From: Taenia hydatigena
Lineage: Eukaryota; Platyhelminthes; Cestoda; Cyclophyllidea; Taeniidae
Direction of reading: 5' to 3'
Assembly (NCBI GenBank): GCA_036345935.2
Contig: JADWOT020001415.1
Location: 121,844 to 185,843, forward strand
DNA: 64,000 nucleotides
Position numbers and translations under genes: made by a program. Of the stretch, positions 22,601 through 35,162 are shown piece by piece. Positions within the stretch are counted from its first letter, which is position 1, and every line of letters begins with the position of its first letter. The notes below the pieces were generated by a model, which had not been told where the DNA came from, searched no databases, and saw nothing but the letters and a program-made list of their open reading frames with translations.

Positions 22601-24840
22601 ATTGCCTTCCCTTATAATTACTTCATGCACACGGTTGCTATGGCTTATCGGTGCACCCTCTTCCTCCGTTGTCGCATAGAACAATGAGGAGCATAACTTT
22701 TCCGATGTCATGTGCTAAGTGCTATGGTTGGCTGACAACTAGCACCAAAGTCGTTAGCACCTGCGCTTCTCAGAGGTAAGGTAATGCTTAACCTAAACTA
22801 CTTTTCCGTTCAGTTTAAGTGAACTATTTAGAGAGCGTTGAACTTGTATACAGACATTTTCAATAATTTACCAAATCAAGTCAAATCGTGCATGTCGAAG
22901 CCCGTTTCCAGTTCAAACAGCAAAAACTAGTTTAGTTATCAATCCTGCTGAAAATGCTGGGATAACGCGCCTTTAGAGGAAAGATCAATCTTAAACCACT
23001 GCCAGTATCTTTGTTTTGAGTGCGTTGTCACGACCAGTATTTAGTTTTGCATTGTTCATCACAAAAAACCGACTTTTCTCTCCCTATTTCAATATTACTC
23101 CCTCATCAATCTTTTCAGATGGGCAGTTCTACCTTAACGCTTCTGCCTAAGATTTTAGCACTTATTTCGTCACTTCAGTCGTGTCGTTATTTCAAGCAGC
23201 ACATCCGTCTGTGCTAAGTCTCCCACCTAACATCAACTCACTCGTCAACTCAAGCAAAATAGACTATTTACTCACTTTGTTGCTCATTTGCTAGTACACT
23301 GACACGATAAACAATTTTGCTCAAGTAGCTCACATTCTCCACCAATCCTCAAATGAGGCTCGTAACGGATTAAACCGATTGACGCGATTCCTGGCAAAGC
23401 GTGACAGCAGCCGCACCCGTCAGTTCCGTCGTCCGATTTTTGCAGAAGATCGGCCAATATGCATGATGCTTAATTACGAACTAGCAATTAGTTGTGCTCC
23501 CACTCTTGCCTCTGCATGGTCCAGACCCAGTTCTTATCTTTGAGCAATGATTTAAAAATCGTTGTTATAAATGCGTTAGGTTCAGTGCGTCCCTTTTACC
23601 ATGCACATGCACCACCGACTTTACGCAACGATAATCCAAACTAGCAACGTTTGTTGTACTCAGGCCATTGTGCAGCATATGGGGAATTGCTGACTGCTTA
23701 GTTTAAAAAAAAAACTTAGCCCACTGGGGAATAGTAATAGGTTGAAAACTGATTCCGATTTTGAAACCTACTGATCTCCAACGGTCCCGTAGAAGGATCC
23801 GCGAAGATACAATTGTTAAGCATTTTAATGCAAATGCAAACTGATAGGAGACTTTTAAGCACAACCCTTTTCATTAAAAAGTAATAATGATTGCTTTTCA
23901 AGTCTGTCTACTAGTTCTGGGTGAACGAAAGCCAGATACTACTGAACAAATTACGGTGGCTTATGTGAGAGCTCAGAGTATCCCAGTTAATAGCAATAGA
24001 TGTCAGGTTGCTCTGTGTTTAGCACTACAACAAGGAATCAAATATGTTAGAAAGAACTCGGTATGCCGGTTGCTCTTGAACTGCATAACTAGGTAAAGGC
24101 GGACGATTTCTACTCTGCCATACAGCCACCTGATTGATCGCACTAGAAAAAAGTCTGCACAGGATGTTGTAAAAGGACTACTTTAAGTGCGAATAATGTA
24201 CGATGATATATACTCGTATAATTTTAAAGCGAACAAATTGAAAGTTCTATCGTTCCATTAAGGCTCTGACGTTATGATGCCAAAGTTTCATGATTCCATC
24301 ATCAACTGTTAACGCTGATGTTTTCTATAATTGCTTTGCTATAATTTCCAATGCTGAACCCAAAGTGATCCCACCTTTCACAGCCAAAGTCTGGTATTCC
24401 CGGTTCTCTTTTAAGGCACTATGCATCACCAATTAAACGGCCTAATCAATCAATCAGCTCTACTGATTTTCTCAGCAAAGGTGCTCTAAATTACTTGGTG
24501 ATTCTACCTCGGTTAAGCAGCGCTTTAATTGCACAATTTTTTGTATTTTGCCCTATGGTGCTGTAAATATATTTAATTAACTCAGCATTCCCTGTAAGCC
24601 CCAAACAAACCCGTTTGACATTCATTTCATACGTACTATATTAAATACCAGGATTAATCATAGATGCCTTCAAAGAGAAATTGATCGATCCACGATTGCC
24701 CGCATCACTTCTTAACTAATTCCTAGGATATGCAAGAGTACAAACAGTATGATACCCCTGTGACATGTATTCCCGGCAAAAGAAGTAGGGATTGTCTTTC
24801 GACACACTGGGGTAGGGAATGGATGAAGGCGTTTGACTAG
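19640..24840. other. Middle of left arm: no gene assigned
   Basis: Apart from the hairpin element at 21748-21875, only isolated frames are present. The more protein-like are 22711-22511 minus (containing HSNRVHEVIIREGNGFSSNA) and 23887-24096 plus (containing ERKPDTTEQITVAYVRAQSI). Neither has recognised relatives or clear splice borders. The mirrored stretch is 44393-49593. Confidence 0.3.
21748..21875. repeat. 128-bp hairpin (foldback, MITE-like) element, left arm
   Basis: Two 50-nt arms (21748-21797 and 21826-21875) are inverted copies with about six mismatches. Both start TAC(T/C)CTACTTAAGAGCAAT and reach TATCTTC at the loop, leaving a 28-nt loop. The size and structure fit a small non-autonomous DNA element or foldback repeat. 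Target duplication is unclear. It could also be transcribed as an RNA hairpin. Confidence 0.65.
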
Positions 24841-25202
24841 ATTGTGATACGCTCTTCCAAATGCAATCACAACTTCCTGCGGCATTTTGAGGAGATCGAT
24901 CCTGATTCCATAGTCGGAAGAATAAAGTCTATTATGGTTGATGGTTTTCTTCGGCCTGAAGCCTTTGAAACAGTGGTGGACGCTAATTTGGTTTAGGCTG
25001 CAGATCCTAATGAAATAGGTAGAAGTACGTCAGCGAACATATACTTCGTCATCGCTTCAACTAAAACGCGGTGTCCCCATTCCTGCATGACTCTTCCTTG
25101 TCGAAAAAGCGTAAGTTTGACTGCTGACAGGTACTTTCAGACGCTGTTGGAGACACCTTCAAGGAAAAGGAAAAAGAGAAGCACAGTGCTTTACACCTCT
25201 TT
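24841..25202 (+). other. Two candidate exons, left arm
   Basis: A 51-codon frame (24841-24993) begins directly after GACTAG, where the stop doubles as a splice acceptor, and reads HNFLRHFEEIDPDSIVGRIK then DGFLRPEAFETVVDANL. A second frame (25131-25202) follows CTGACAG and reads VLSDAVGDTFKEKEKEKHSA, charged and probably helical. If the first exon ends at a weak GTTTAG donor, the phases agree. Further plus frames at 25745-25936 and 26040-26228 could belong to the same gene. I recognise no family. Confidence 0.3.
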
Positions 25203-26229
25203 TAAAGCTGCAACAACTTTGGGTGGCGTATACCAATACTAACAGGGATTTTTAAGGTGATCATTGCCATTTTCTTTACCATTCTTACTTTTGCATTTGT
25301 GAGCAAACAGGAGAAGGTAAGAGTGTCTACCATTTTCTCTCAATGAGATTACCTAAGCAAATCACTTTCGACTCTGCTATGATCAGCTTTCCAAAGAAAG
25401 TGGACATTTAAAGTAATGTCTTCCCAGTGGAGGACCAAAGTACTCAGGAGCAACCGCGGTTTAGCTTAACTTGCCCGAAAATCAACTAGAACTTTGCTTT
25501 GAATGGTCTTAGAAAATATGTGAGTTGATTTTGGTTCCATGCAGATTAACACTCTCTTCCTCCCAGGCTTGATTAAATTTCGGTGACCTATTGCATTAGT
25601 CAGCCGAAAAACACAGAGACACTGCAGAGGGCTACCACCACAATAGTATGCGATGAGCGCTTTGAGAGTATAATCAAGACTACAGCCAACTAGTTTTCTT
25701 TCATCTTTTGTTTCTTCAGTGAGGAGCTTTGAGGGAATGACCTGATGAAGAACTATGCGAGGCAGCTAGAAGAAAGTCCTCACCGGAAGCTGTTAAGGTT
25801 AATACCACGTCACGCGACAGAGGCTGATATGAAGAGCTGGATTGTGCCGGACTACGGCGTTGTAGAAATAAACCTCTCTTTTGGACATTTTGCCCATAGT
25901 TTTGTGTCTAGTCATTGGTTAGCCTCAGGAAGGTAAAACAATGTCTTGTTTTGGGTCTCGTAAGTCCTATGATATGGTCTAGAACTAGTCAAACATCTTT
26001 TTTAAAATAACTACATCATTAATTAAGAGGATTTTTCTCTTGCTCGTTGGTTTGCGTAGGCTGAATTTGTTATGCCTTGGTCTGCTTGATCAGTGGTCTT
26101 GGCTAAACTCGTCCAACATCCTTCTCCTACCAGGTATTACTTGTTTAGATCCAAGGCTTGCCTGCGCGTCCCATTTCCTAATAGCCCTTTATTTCGGCTC
26201 CACCTTAAAACTACTTAAAATCATCTAAA

Positions 26230-29200
26230 GTGGTAGAGGAACACGATATTTTTCATGTCATATGCCTCCGCCGAATGCTTTCCATCTTGCGCCATTTTTG
26301 AGCACCCATAGCGAGTAAACTTAGGCTAAGGAAGTGACAAAACGCTGCTTTGCCATGACCCCTGATTGGTTTCTTACCCACCGCATGCTCTTGAAACGAG
26401 GTTTTCAAATGCATTCACAAACAGCATAGAGGCAAGCAGTCCGTAGACCTTATAATTTGGTCGGCTTTGAAAAGCAGCCACAAAGCATGCTGGCTCGCGT
26501 TTCCGTTGAGTCCAAATCCACTCTCCTAACTCTTGAGTCTGTCATTGATGCCATTAGGCCTGATGGGAAATAACGAAATGGTCTGCTAATAACACTGTTC
26601 TTCCATCTTCAAGCAGCGCTCTTAGCAGTTTTTGTCTGGCCGACTAGCCATAAATATTACTAGATTCAAATAGTGTAGAACTCCAAGTTCAGTAGAAAAA
26701 TCTAAAAATATTTTAGGGTGGACGCAATGAAAGGGAACCTTGGATGCATTAGGGGAAGCTTAGGCAATACAAAGTTCAAAGACTGGCATTAACCGATTCC
26801 AAATGCTGCTTCCAGGCCGGAAGACACGAGATCGGATATCGTAAAGTGGCTGCCAATACAACCAAGGTGATTTAAGTAATTACATCGCGGTTTTAAAGCC
26901 GTCTCAAACAAACGGAGGGAGTGTGGTGACTAGCGCCATTCCGATTATCAATTTTGGTGGCGAAGGTAATCGCAGAAGCCACAAGGTTTGTGTTCAGTCA
27001 AACACCATCCCCTTTGAATCACACTTTTCTCCACAATGCATTATAGATTTTAAGGTCTCTGGATGCAGCAAAACGTCACGTCTTTTCGAAACCGAGATTA
27101 AGAAACTGAATGATTTCAATCACAGCCCTGGGATGCAATGTCAATGTCATGTATTTCTTCGTTTCTATCAATGATGACTTGTTTTCCCCCTGTATCTCCT
27201 TTTTAAGCCATACTTTATTTCTCGTCGGCCAGTTGTCTGAATAACCAGAACAATTAGTTAAATTTTAACTTCTACTTCCTTCTACTCCCAGCGCAAATTG
27301 CATTCTATCTCACCCGAAATCGGTAATGACGTCATGTCGTACGTTATGCAGCGAAGAGTCTTCAAACACATGTCAGAACAGTCATCACGTCGTGTAGGCC
27401 TGCCGTGCTTAAGATTACCAATTGCAACTTTGGTCTCTTGATCGGAATTAACTCTATAAAAGAGACAAAGTCACTTCTTGATTCAGGCCTAAACTAATAT
27501 TCTTGAATTTGCGTAACCACCAAGGCATTCAAATGGTACACCTTTGGAAGCTGCTGGTTTTGACCACATCAACAAAGATTGGAATATAAGAAATAAAGTG
27601 TGAGAAGAACATCCCTTCACCCTAGTGTCAGACCCAACCCAGGTGTGTTACCGTGTGCGAACATCCGGCCCAAGGTGACCTCATAACTGAAACCCTCTTT
27701 TTCCTCACCCTCATCACCCTCTGCCTACCGCAACGACGGCCGTCGCGCTCTCAACCCTCGGTCCTCTTTCTATATGCAAACAATATGACGTGACTAGCTG
27801 ACCCAATTATTGATAAGCTGGGAACTACAATCATTCGCTTGGTCAAACGCTCATTTGAGGAGGCTGTGGTCACTGCAATTAAGCACTCTTCAACATAGAA
27901 AGGCCCAAAATTGAACATCTGATGAGTAAATGCATCTGGCATTGATTTAGGGACCTCAGCAGCTTTTTTAGAAGGCAAACGACTTTTATAATGACAGGAT
28001 AAGCTTTTTTTGTCCTGCTATTTCTGCTTTGGATTACGTAAGACGCCTGTGACGCATGCAAGAGCGAAGTAGAACTTGGTAGAGGTTATTTCAGCTCCTG
28101 ATAGAAGCGGTAGAATCCTAATACAACTGTGGTCATCATTCCGGTCTTAGGATTGCCAGAAAAAGGACATCCAGCCGAACTTTCGGAATGCAAGCAATTC
28201 AATTTTCGCACATGCGCACGCTTGCTGACCTAGCAATGCTAGCCACCTTCCTCTATGTATAAGACACAGTGAATTCTACCTCAACTTATTTTTTTTTCCT
28301 TCAAGAAACATCATTCTAGAAGTCGGATCGGACGCGGAAGTCATGATACTCTCTCTAGACCAATCAAATCGTGAACAAGAGGTGGGCAAACTATTGGTTG
28401 AGAGCGTAGCGATTGCGCTTAAATGCGTTTTTAATTGGCAGTTGGAGTCGCTCTCACACATTGGTCAGTCGTGCTTATTTAAGTTGCGTTTTTGCTGTCA
28501 TTGAAACAGCGTTTGTCTATTCCACCCTCGCGAGCTCGGGCTTGATTTGAATAATTAAGGAGCATTCAGTCTAAGTAAGTCCTCGCCTGCTTACATTTGT
28601 TGATGTGCTAAGAAGCTTGATCTGGTGCGCTACTAGTTAACTGGTCCGAGCTTAGTAGATTGATCACTGCCTTAGTAACCAAACTTATCAGACATCCATT
28701 GGTCAAACCTAATTTATAGATAGGAAGATTGCCTTTTTCCTTATAGAGTCCGCATACTTGCTATTACCGTTTTAAGCTCATGTATTTTAAAATTGATTCT
28801 CTTGCATAGATTTCGCTAGCTCTGGCACCTTAGATAAAGGATTAATTTTCCCCATAATGAGAAAAATAAGGTCCCTTCCGAGGCCGACTACTGATTCCGG
28901 CGCACAACTACTTTTATGCTAGTAGCAGACTACTTGTTAGGATATTTCGAATGTGGAGGGAGAGGGAGGGAGGTGGGAGACGGGTGGGGGTACACAGTCA
29001 TTTGAGGAGTGGGGGCTCTCGCCTAAGTTCAATCGAGGAAAGTGTCTGTGTTCTGAGAGCTATGGGACCGTGTTTAACGGCTTCGGCGGCTGTAAGAATC
29101 ATTTTCTTTGCTTGCATATGTTCTCCAAATCACCACAGTTAAATTGGGAAAGAATTAATTCCTTTCACAAAAAATGGCTCGATGTCCTTGCCAGGGGGGG

Positions 29201-30165
29201 CAAAATAGTAAGGGGATTGTGACTGGTGTGTAGCCTTCAGTTCTTACATTGTGATTATTTATTTTTACTCATTTATCCATCCGTTCGTTGACTCATTTAG
29301 TCATCCAACCAGCCCTCAGACATTCAGAATGTCAGTCATTTGACCCGGCCTTGTTGTCATCCTCCAAAGGCATCTCACCGGAGCACTGAGCGATTAGGAA
29401 AGGGTACATTCGAACATCATCCGCATAATTGCTTAAGTGCCTGCCTGTACTTTAATCTTTTAATCAAAAGGTTTTAGCCATCACATTCTTCTGAAGTGGT
29501 CAATCAACTGCTTTTTGTTCGTTCTAGTGCCTGCGCACTTGCTGCTTTGCTGTAGGTGGAATTTATCAGCTCGAATAAACACTTCCACCTGTCAGGTAAT
29601 TAAATTAGAGAGGCAGACAACTAGTATTTTACCACACAATAGCGGCACCTCTATCATCTACACAGCTAAAAGTGGTGCCAAGGCAGCTCTCACAGAAAAA
29701 GTGGTGCATGGCGTGGGGTCGTACAAAAGTTGCTTTGCCGTACCTTGACCTATTTGTAGACATCAAGGTTGTGTGAACCCAACCTGGTAGAGGCTGCCCT
29801 TCTTTCCCGATTGCCGTTGGCGCAAATGGGCGGAAGAGGACTTAGCAGTGGACTAGAATAGGCTGTGACTGATGGCAGTGTCGTTTTAGAGGGATGAGTG
29901 TATCGATTTCTTAAAGGGATTTTGGGCCGACAAGTCCCTTTTTGAGACAGCAGAGAGTAGGAGGTCGTGCAGCATTGTTGGACACTGTGATCAGAAAGTC
30001 GTGTCTTGCTCTAGTGGTAACCACGGGCTAAGTGGGGCCTGACGACCCAATTGAGGGTTTAGACGCCTAATATCTAAGTAGTTCTCAATCACATGTCAAT
30101 AATCAGTGTGAGCTAGAGTTAATGGCAGGAGGTCAGTGTAAGTCAGCCCTCAGCTTTAACTATAG
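26230..30165. other. Inner-middle part of left arm: no gene assigned
   Basis: Frames at 26923-27174, 28953-29222 and 29515-29748 (plus) show no recognisable domain. The notable item is the G-rich tract at 28958-28990. The mirrored stretch is 39068-43003. Confidence 0.3.
28958..28990 (+). other. G-quadruplex-type tract, left arm
   Basis: At least six runs of three or more G separated by 1-4 nt (GGGAGAGGGAGGGAGGTGGG, then AGACGGGTGGGGG). This satisfies the usual G3+ N1-7 pattern several times over. Whether it folds is untested. Confidence 0.7.
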
Positions 30166-32100
30166 TACCGGACGCATTCTCAATGCCCGAATTGATGTAT
30201 TATCTGCAACGACGTCTTCACGAAATGCGTAAGTCACTTATACCGGAAACCGACGAGTACTCGTGTGAACAGGATGAAGTAGAGGAAGCGAGCGGTCAAG
30301 CGGGACGATCGACGAAGAGGCGAGGTATCGACTTGGCAACAGGCGTACATATTACACTATCTGCCGTTAGTGCTGACTCGTAAAATGGGCGGACACGCGA
30401 ATGCATTCATCTTCTCAGCTAGAGATCGGGAAGAGACAACAAGTGAGTGCACGTGTTTTGCAGCCGACGTGGTTCACTTCCCTATCCACTACGACATTGC
30501 TTGGTTGTCAAGTCGAGTAACTTTAGTGCGCTAAGAACTAACGGGGAGGCCTCATTCTTTCCTCGGTGATCTTTCCTGAGACCAACTTTTTAGAAACGCA
30601 AATGGATGCAAACGCAGAGGCGATGCGAAAGGTAACAATATGTCAGTCCCAACAACAACGCAAGATTTTCCTCCCACAAAAAAAATATGGGTTTACTTTT
30701 CGCGAAAGTTAAATGCAACTTGGCTATTCACGATTAAAATTCCTTTAAGCGTTGTTTTCCGCTCTTAAACCCAATACCCTATGGTTCTCCTTGCTAGGTG
30801 ATTGCGTTACTAGGGATATGCTATGCTATAGGCTGAGAGGAGACGTAAGAAAATACACGGTGTATTCTTTCTTACAACATTCTTCCTTATCTCATGCAAA
30901 GCGCAATTACTGCAGAAAGCGTTCGTTTTCTCCTAGCTGCAGAATCTGGCTGATTCTGTTATGCAAAACATCACATATCGCCACATCACTCAGAGTAATG
31001 CACATCCAAGATAATAGGTGGATTGAGAACATGAGGTGTCAGCTCGCATGCGATTGAAGAACAGACTTGAGTGCAAAGCAGCATTCTTGCAGGCTCACCA
31101 TGCAACCCACTCGCATTCCCAAAGAAGGTCTACGGACTGCATTGGCTGAATTTCCACTTGCGCGTGCGAGACAGAATTGTCCCACAGTACTTCTCCATAG
31201 TCGCTAATACTATCACAAATTTTGCTCAGGAACGCAACATCGTTCACATAGTTAGACATACAACAGCACAACAACACAAGTCGACAAAAGCGCAACCTGA
31301 TTAGGCTGACAAAAATCGTGCCATTTTCAACTTCCATTAGCCGTCATGTTGACCACATCAATCGCATGAGTGCCGAAGTAGGGCAACACTACATTTGGTG
31401 AAATGGGCAAGCTCGCCTTGATCCTAATGCAGGACGCACAATCCTCGTAATAATTTTATGGGATGTGATGTTAGTTTATTTTTATTTGGCACCATTTTGA
31501 CTACAAATTAGGGCAGAGGGTAAAGAGGTGGATCAAAAATTGTAAGCAGGATTGCTTAAAACAGATGGTAAAACGAAAGGAGAAAGGTGCAAGTAAGGAA
31601 GAAAATGAAGACGTAGATACTGCTAAAGCATATGCAAGCATAAAACCATATCATATCAGTCATTAAATTAGATAGTCAAGGGAAGCATACGAGAACCAGG
31701 ATGCATAGCCTCGTCTGTCAACGGGTTTGTACCTTCCAACCTCATGTCCGTTAACGACTTGGCCTTGGTGCCTGTCGGGTTTGAGTCTGAGTATGAGGCA
31801 AAGATCGAGCCGGACTACATCCGGGTGACTCGACCAGCCCACTCACGTGCCCCCACAAGTGACCAAATGAAATTGGGATTTGGGTGAGTGTTATTGCGAT
31901 TAACGTGGAAAAGGCAATCAGGTGCCGTAACTAAGTGGGATTTGGTTTCCATCGTGTTGCCTACAAAATCGCCAATGTCTGGAACGCTAGACGGGATGTC
32001 TCGGTAGATTCAAAGATAACCTTACCTCCTTTACCACGGTAAGTGTCGGCATACCATTCACTTAACGCATTTGTATCTCAGAAAGCGTGGTGGAGTATAA
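30166..32100 (+). CDS. Unidentified multi-exon gene, left-arm copy (3' part)
   Basis: I do not recognise the product. Candidate exons: 30166-30228 (after AACTATAG, before GTAAGT; PDAFSMPELMYYLQRRLHEM); 31672-31858 (NDLALVPVGFESEYEAKIEP, then DYIRVTRPAHSRAPT; the frame stays open to 31883); 31936-32038 (after CTAAG; GFGFHRVAYKIANVWNARRD, then SKITLPPLPR, before GTAAGT); 32082-32100 (after ATCTCAG; KRGGV and stop TAA). The last intron, 32039-32081, is 43 nt and phase-consistent. The 31859-31935 intron uses a weak GTGACC donor and is less certain. The first exon could instead read through GTAAGT to a stop at 30383 in an acidic and basic stretch. Exons between 30228 and 31672 are not placed. The C-terminal end is the best supported part. 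Confidence 0.4.
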
Positions 32101-34070
32101 CTCACAGGAATGTGCCCAATAGGGTATCTATAAGAGTAGTTTAAAATGTCTATGTGTCCTTGTTTTTAAGAGCCACTAGCCGAGTACGGTCTCTTTATTG
32201 GCGAAGAATGATGGTCGCCGGCTAGAAGATTCCTACAATTAAGATAGCTTGCAATAGAGCGCTCAACGAATTTATTTTACGCAAGCTCATATCTGCCGTG
32301 GTAAGAGGGCGTATAGCATTAGTAATGTGTACAGGCCTACGAGAAGGCTTGCTCAAGCACTAGAGCAATTGAGGTGGTTGGGATTGGAGCAGTAATTTCT
32401 TGAAGGCAAATTTGAGAGTCCTTGCGATTACAGGCATTGAAGTGGAAGCACTTGAAGTAGTCGTTGTAGGATTCGAGAATAGTTCCGTTGTTGTAGCGAT
32501 TGAAGAATTGGTTACGATTTTGGGAGTCATTGCGAAAATCCCAGTAGCAATTGGTACTCATTCCTCGTCTATCTAAAACAGCAAATTATCTCTATAATAT
32601 CCCGAATTGTCTACACGTGAACTGAAGCTTAATCGTGTATATGGGGCCTTGTAGTACGATGACTGAGGCTTGACTTTTGTTGCTGAGCTGGTGTGCATCT
32701 GCACTGAATACAGATTCAATTTGCCTACACATTAGTTTCGTTCAATCATTTTTCATGCATGCAAGTGGCTACATGTGCATGTGCTGTACTGTCGATTCAT
32801 TCTTCTCATTTCTAAATTCTGTTTATTTCTAACTGCTGATACTTGCGCCCACTTTTAGTGCATGGTCCAGCATCAAGTATCATTTCCCCCGAGTGCTCCT
32901 GCTTGGCGAGACCCTTGATTCGATGTCCGCGTGATGTTCTTCTGACGCAAATCGTATTCTTAACTACCCGGTGATTCTTTAACCCACTCTCTTTTGAATC
33001 AAGCCTTCTTGTAATTCCCTTGTTCTTGTCTATGCTCACCTTAATTTAAAAAGGTGAGGAGCTTGAGGAAGTATCGAAAAACGATAATCGGAGTTCTGGA
33101 GGTGAATTTAAAAACTGAGTTTAACTAAGCACCCATTTAACAAGTGCGGTGTCGCCTGACTTCTCGTGGAGTTTGGCTAAAGTGGAAGCAAAGGACGCGC
33201 AAACGCCACGGAAAAGTGAGTGAGTGACGGTGTTAAACACAAGGTTATCGATCACGACCCCATGTTCTGTCGAAAGCTATGGATAAAAGAAGCGACGCAA
33301 CCCGAGATATAGCAGAAAGAAATATGTGCAGCATTCAAGCTCACGATAACTTTTCTGCTTCTCTGCTAGCTAGACGGAGCCAAAATTGATGTTAGTAGCC
33401 AGCCCTAACATAAAAACGACGCGGCAACTTGGAATGGAGCAAGATCTTACTCTAACCGAATCCTCTTCCATCCGGTCAGCCCTTACACAAATCTGACTTA
33501 AAGTCAGTGCTTTTAAGCCTATCTATGGATGCCCGTAGCAGCCAGCCTATTTTTCGTCCGCGAACCCATTTTCGACTCAGCAAAACCGCAAAGAGAGTTG
33601 AGCTACTAGGAGAAATAATTGATGTCGCGGTCAGTCATCTCTTTAGTCGTCAAAGTTAACTGATGAGTGTTTCCTTTGGCTCTGCTCAACCTGTAATGCC
33701 TCACGCAGGAGGCTGACCAACCTTCCTCGAAGCCATTCCTCCACAGCAATTCTTTGCTGCGCATGGTATACGGCAGAATGAGGGATGAGCGGGCGGCATG
33801 GCTTTGAGGTGCTATTTCACATGGTCATGCAGAGCTTATAACACCATCGCTAGTTCTTTCATTCAGTTATAGCTGGCATACAAATAAATGGCAACACCAT
33901 TTGCCATCAAAACTTGTCATGCCATAATGTTGTGCACATGCCTTCACAAGAGCCTACATTGAGTCCATATATGAGAAAAACATAGCTGTTCTTCGGGACC
34001 ATGGGTAATGGTATTCACTTAGTTTGAAGGTTCTGCCACATTTGTTTGCATTTTCAAATATCATATACGT
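32101..34070. other. Innermost left arm: no gene assigned
   Basis: Minus frames at 32561-32337 (Asn- and Phe-rich) and 33039-32812 (basic) are open but unrecognised. The mirrored stretch is 35163-37132. Confidence 0.3.
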
Positions 34071-35162
34071 GTTCCCTCTCAACGCGTTTAACAGTCATCA
34101 TAGACACATTAACAGCCTCAGATCGCTGGTACATTTGCGGTTTTCTAAAGCAAATTCGATTTATAGCGGTCTAGTTGCTCAAGAATATGGTTATTGCACT
34201 GAAATCAGGCAGAACTGCTCGGTCATAACTTTACAATTTTAGCCAATTGCTTAGATGCGTGGCTAAACTAGTCTTAGAATCTATCACCGTAGTCTTCAAT
34301 TTGCTCGCAAGAGAAAAGGTCCTCCAGCTCTTCTTATTTTCTGCTGGGCAAAGCAATTCTTGCACGTGAGCTTCTTAATGGCGATCTTTATAAAATAGCA
34401 GATTGCACGTAGCAAATTTACACTTCGCTTGACTGTGCGCTTAACTACTCGAACAATTTAGTCTATGGAGGATGTAGTTACGTCTCGCAGTATGGCCTTT
34501 CTAACCACGCGAAGAGTACCTTAGCCCTTCTGTACGGTATCAAGCAGCGTGCTTTTGCATACTACTTCAACATTCGACACCAATGTGGATGCAGTCCACA
34601 ACGTTTATGTACCTCTTACCGGAACGCTTTAGAATCCGCCCGTTTGATGGGTACGCTGATAACCAACACCAATGGGATCACGCATGAGTCATCACAATGA
34701 GCGGTCAGCAAGCCCATCTCATGTTTGTCGGCAGAGTTTGTAGGAATGCGACGATCAGTAGCCACAACATGAGAGGACTTTTAGTCCAGAAAGAGACATT
34801 GTTGGAAAAGCTTCGAGAAATCACACATAGACATACGCAAAGGGGAAATAACATCAACTAACGCCTAAGCATCAATAATATTCTCTTAGCAAGCATCAGC
34901 CCTCTATTACCTATTTTGATAGAACGCGTTCGCTCTGCATGGGCAGTTATGGATGCAACTGAACGTTTCACGTTGAAGTGAAGTGTAACGAAGTATTTGC
35001 AGTGCTGCATAAATAAATTCGCATCACATTGATCGGTTGTATTAGTTTCATCAAGGATGCAACTGTTAGCCATTTATCGAAATATTCAAACACAGGACCA
35101 AAAAAGCGCTACATGCATGGGTGCAAATGTGGCTGTGTGTCCTCCTACCTTCTTCATCACAG
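34071..35162. other. Unique 1,092-bp spacer between the arms
   Basis: Sequence between the arms that is not self-complementary at either end: it starts GTTCCCTCTC and ends CTTCATCACAG. There is no terminal repeat, LTR or microhomology at the two inner junctions that I can see. It contains one uninterrupted 95-codon plus frame (34413-34697) and a 71-codon minus frame (34858-35073). Confidence 0.85.
34413..34700 (+). other. 95-codon open frame without an early ATG, inside the spacer
   Basis: The frame runs from just after a TAG (34410-34412) to TGA 34698-34700. Within it, CGTCTCGCAG could be a splice acceptor, leaving an exon beginning YGLSNHAKSTLALLYGIKQR. Before that it reads NNLVYGGCSYVSQYG, after it QCGCSPQRLC. 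The Cys spacing is suggestive of a secreted or extracellular segment, but I cannot assign a domain. It could be chance in sequence of this composition. Confidence 0.25.

Larger units (their letters stand above)
14427..34070 (+). repeat. Left arm of a giant inverted repeat (19,644 bp)
   Basis: Every position p in this arm matches the complement of position 69233 minus p. The outer limit is set at GCAATTCCG (14427), which meets CGGAATTGC ending at 54806. The inner limit is at ATATACGT (34070), which meets ACGTATAT starting at 35163. Coordinates never drift, so there is no net insertion or deletion over 19.6 kb. Dozens of translated frames across both arms are identical. The differences I found are at 14436, 15841, 15852, 15860, 16159 and 16383. 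I spot-checked raw sequence elsewhere (near 27.6 kb and 33.3 kb) and saw no change, but did not compare every base. Confidence 0.95.
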
